In this document: positions 61,641-64,000 of the stretch, piece after piece
How the letters are laid out: every line of letters starts with the position of its first letter
Position numbering within the stretch: position 1 is the stretch's first letter
NCBI GenBank assembly: GCA_017463985.1
Contig: JAFUEH010000037.1
Location: forward strand, 1 to 64,000
DNA from: Eubacterium sp.
GTDB taxonomy: Bacteria; Bacillota; Clostridia; Oscillospirales; Acutalibacteraceae
Direction of reading: 5' to 3'
Length of the DNA: 64,000 nt
Made by a program: the position numbers and the translations under genes
Notes under the pieces: model-generated
Told to the model about the DNA's origin: nothing
What the model saw: only the letters and a program-made list of their open reading frames with translations
Databases searched by the model: none

Positions 61641-62450
61641 TTATCTGATCGGCATCAGCCACGGCTCACGGTGTACAAAAATCGTGAAATGCTCGTAGCC
61701 GCACGCCTGTAACATTTCGTATCCCTTGTCGATATTTAAGCAGACCTTCTCCGCCTGATGCGCGTCCGTGCCGACCGTGACGTACTTGCCGCCGAAGTCG
61801 TGGAAGCGCTGCAGGATCGAAAGCGGCGGCATCGTTTCGTGATGATGCGCCTGCAGCGACGAGAGGTTCAGCTCCAGTGCTTTTTTATTGTATACCAGCG
61901 TTTCCAGTATCGCGTCGATCACTTCGCTGTACTTTGTGAGGTCAACCGGCTTGCGATACTTTCCGACGATGTAGCGCAGCGGATAGGTCAGGTGCGCCAG
62001 TACGTCAAAATAATTCCACTTGGCGAGCGCCAGCTCCGCTTCAAAATAGGTCTGCAGCAGCTTATCCACGTCCAGCTCATTGTAATTCAAAAAATAGAAA
62101 TCCGGCTGATTTTCCAGATTATGGATAGAGCCAAGCACGACGTCATAGTTAAAATTATCCAGGAGCTTTTCGCTCTCCTCCTTGCGGTAGATCGCCTGCC
62201 CCAGCTCGATACCGCCGAGCACGGCTATTTTCCCCTTTACGCCGAGCTTCGCGTCCACAAAGCCGTCAAGCTGCCTGGCGACTAAGCTGTCCACGTCGAG
62301 CTTCGGATCGTCAATATCGCAGTGGTCGGTGATCGCAATCCCGATACCGCCGTGCGCGATCGCGCGCTCACAGAGCGCCAAACAGCTGTCCTCTCCGTCA
62401 AAGGAAACGTCAGAATGGGTATGTAGATCGATGATATTTTCGTATTTCAT
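61641..62450 (-). CDS. PHP-domain phosphoesterase
   Basis: A 269-residue PHP protein. Metal ligands are in DLHTHSDVSFDGEDS, ITDHCDIDD, LGSIHNLEN and VGTDAHQ. It resembles histidinol phosphatase (HisK type), but a general PHP phosphatase is possible since no his genes are nearby. The ATG at 62450 follows GAGGT. Confidence 0.85.
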   Translation of the reverse strand: MKYENIIDLHTHSDVSFDGEDSCLALCERAIAHGGIGIAITDHCDIDDPKLDVDSLVARQLDGFVDAKLGVKGKIAVLGGIELGQAIYRKEESEKLLDNFNYDVVLGSIHNLENQPDFYFLNYNELDVDKLLQTYFEAELALAKWNYFDVLAHLTYPLRYIVGKYRKPVDLTKYSEVIDAILETLVYNKKALELNLSSLQAHHHETMPPLSILQRFHDFGGKYVTVGTDAHQAEKVCLNIDKGYEMLQACGYEHFTIFVHREPWLMPIR

Positions 62451-62545
62451 AGCGTACCTCGCTTCTAAATCACCCTATCATACCATAAATCACAGGAAAA
62501 TAAAATATAATTTTACAGTTTTTAAAAGATAATTTATCTTATTTA

Positions 62546-62574
62546 TTGAAAAAACGCGTGATCTTTGTTATAAT
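62546..62574 (+). promoter_or_regulatory. Promoter of the ACT-PFL operon
   Basis: TTGAAA (62546-62551), 17-nt spacer, TATAAT (62569-62574), followed by GCGGAGG before the ATG at 62640. Confidence 0.7.
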
Positions 62575-62639
62575 TCTAACGAATTTTTGATTTCTTATCA
62601 TTTTCTACTACTATTTTAAAAACTGCGGAGGAAAACACT

Positions 62640-62909
62640 ATGCGCGCAATCATCACCGTTGTCGGCAAGGATATGGTCGGCATTTTGGCTAAGGTATCCG
62701 GTATCTGTGCCGAAAATAACGTCAATATCATCGAGGTCACTCAGTCGATCATGCAGGAGCTGTTCTGTATGATCATGATGGCGGACACGTCCGGCAGCAG
62801 CGTACCGTTTACGGAGCTGGCGGAGCAGCTTGAGCAGCTTGGCAAGGACAACGGCCTTGTTATCCACGCCATGCGCGAGGATCTCTTTAACTCCATGCAC
62901 AGAATATAG
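62640..62909 (+). CDS. ACT-domain protein (UPF0237)
   Basis: An 89-residue single ACT domain: [45 protein letters not shown]. Proteins of this group are almost always followed by a PFL-family (UPF0210) gene, as here. It may sense an amino acid, but no ligand is established. Confidence 0.93.
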   Translation: MRAIITVVGKDMVGILAKVSGICAENNVNIIEVTQSIMQELFCMIMMADTSGSSVPFTELAEQLEQLGKDNGLVIHAMREDLFNSMHRI

Positions 62910-62920
62910 GAGGCGCTGCT

Positions 62921-64000
62921 TTGATTAACACATTCGATATATTAGAAACGATCCGCATGATTCAGGACGAATGTCTTGACATCCGTACCACGACGATGGG
63001 CATTTCTCTTTTGGACTGCGGCGACACGGATATTGACCGTTCGTGCCAAAAAATTTACGATAAGATCTGCCGCAGGGCGGAGCACCTCGTAGCGGTCGGT
63101 GAAGGCATTGAAAAGGAATACGGTATTCCGATCATCAATAAGCGCGTCAGCGTGACGCCCATCGCGATCATGGCCGGTATCAGCGGCGGTGATCCGGTGA
63201 AATACGCCTTAACGCTCGAAAAAGCGGCGCAGACGATCGGCGTCAACTTTATCGGCGGTTATTCCGCACTGGTGCAAAAGGGCTTTGCAGCCGGTGATCT
63301 GGCGCTGATGGAGTCCATACCGGAGGCGCTGGCGGCGACGGAGCACCTTTGCTCCTCGGTGAATATCGGCTCTACGAAGGCCGGCATCAACATGGACGCC
63401 GTCAAGCTGATGGGTCAGCAGGTGAAAAAAGCCGCTGAGTTAACTGCAGCGCAGAACTGTATCGCCGCCGGTAAGCTCGTCGTTTTCTGTAACGCACCGG
63501 AGGATAATCCGTTCATGGCAGGCGCCTTCCACGGCGTGAGCGAGCCGGACTGCGTGATCAACGTCGGCGTATCCGGTCCCGGCGTTGTCCGCGCCGCCGT
63601 GGCAAAATACCCCGATTATTCGATTAACGAGATCGCTGAGCTGATCAAAAAGACAGCGTTCAAGGTCACGCGCATGGGTCAGCTTGTCGGTACGCTTGCG
63701 AGCGAGCGGCTCGGTGTGCCGTTCGGTATCGTCGATCTTTCCTTAGCGCCGACACCGGCGGTCGGTGACTCCGTGGCGCATATCTTGGAGGAAATCGGTC
63801 TGGAACAGTGCGGCGGCGCCGGTACGACGGCGTGCCTGGCGATGCTCAACGACGCTGTGAAAAAGGGCGGCGTTATGGCTTCCTCCAGCGTCGGCGGCCT
63901 GTCCGGTGCCTTTATTCCGGTTTCGGAGGACGCCGGCATGATCGCGGCAGCGCGCAGCGGCGCACTATCCATTGAAAAGCTGGAAGCGATGACAGCCGTC
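62921..64000 (+). CDS. PFL family protein (UPF0210), 3' end beyond the window
   Basis: 360 codons are visible and the frame is open to the last base. The start [33 protein letters not shown] and the glycine-rich segment near the end match the UPF0210 family (about 450 residues), which shares a fold with pyruvate formate-lyase but whose function is unsettled. The start is TTG 62921, seven nt after AGGAGG. Confidence 0.93.
   Translation, partial: MINTFDILETIRMIQDECLDIRTTTMGISLLDCGDTDIDRSCQKIYDKICRRAEHLVAVGEGIEKEYGIPIINKRVSVTPIAIMAGISGGDPVKYALTLEKAAQTIGVNFIGGYSALVQKGFAAGDLALMESIPEALAATEHLCSSVNIGSTKAGINMDAVKLMGQQVKKAAELTAAQNCIAAGKLVVFCNAPEDNPFMAGAFHGVSEPDCVINVGVSGPGVVRAAVAKYPDYSINEIAELIKKTAFKVTRMGQLVGTLASERLGVPFGIVDLSLAPTPAVGDSVAHILEEIGLEQCGGAGTTACLAMLNDAVKKGGVMASSSVGGLSGAFIPVSEDAGMIAAARSGALSIEKLEAMTAV

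Overview
The window looks like a chromosomal segment of a spore-forming, anaerobic Firmicute of the class Clostridia, probably a gut commensal related to the Ruminococcaceae/Oscillospiraceae. The grounds are sporulation genes (sipL-spoIVA, spoIIR, a spoIIM-like gene, cwlD), a tRNA-Cys T-box leader, a TTGACA/TATAAT promoter style, AGGAGG ribosome sites, a 4Fe-4S aldo/keto reductase, host-glycan glycosidases and a secreted subtilase with a dockerin-like tail. No rRNA operon, prophage or CRISPR array was seen.

Layout. 0-2.8 kb: a possible transposase remnant with a perfect palindrome, a lipase-like hydrolase, a YhhN membrane protein and tRNA-Met. 2.8-5.7 kb: one 980-residue protein that fuses three different ADP-ribose hydrolase folds. 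5.8-16.8 kb: a glycan locus with a GntR/LacI-type regulator, GH38 alpha-mannosidase, sugar symporter, two acetyltransferases, an AraC regulator, a GH110-like gene with an in-frame stop, and an alpha-toroid glycosidase-like protein. 16.9-19.9 kb: sipL-spoIVA. 20-31.8 kb: housekeeping (mtaB, a D,D-carboxypeptidase, pgi, yceD-rpmF, der, rpmB, recA-recX-rimO). 32-35.5 kb: a large subtilase with a TEPS-repeat linker. 35.5-37.9 kb: T-box-controlled cysE-cysS. 39.9-42.7 kb: the asd-dapA-dapB lysine/diaminopimelate operon on the minus strand. 42.9-47.8 kb: queA and tgt separated by a RelB/YafQ-type toxin-antitoxin module and a duplicated hairpin, then yajC and two membrane genes.

47.8-49.4 kb: a Xer-type tyrosine recombinase and a 560-bp intergenic region holding a 28-bp site with perfect 11-6-11 dif architecture. 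Coding orientation is mostly plus to the left of this point and mostly minus to the right, as expected at a replication terminus. This is an inference that cumulative GC skew could test.

49.4-57.1 kb: a HAD phosphatase, radA, cwlD, a D-2-hydroxyacid dehydrogenase, then a translationally coupled minus-strand operon: VanZ-family protein, a TIR-transmembrane-LRR protein and a TIR-two-transmembrane protein. The TIR-LRR protein has the same parts as an animal Toll-like receptor in reverse order, with a predicted cytoplasmic TIR carrying the NADase-type glutamate and predicted extracellular leucine-rich repeats. It is the best candidate here for an undescribed sensing or defence system. 57.2-64 kb: two tRNA-Leu genes, a methyltransferase, the Lrp-aminotransferase-ispE-spoIIR run, a PHP phosphoesterase and an ACT/PFL-family pair cut by the window end.
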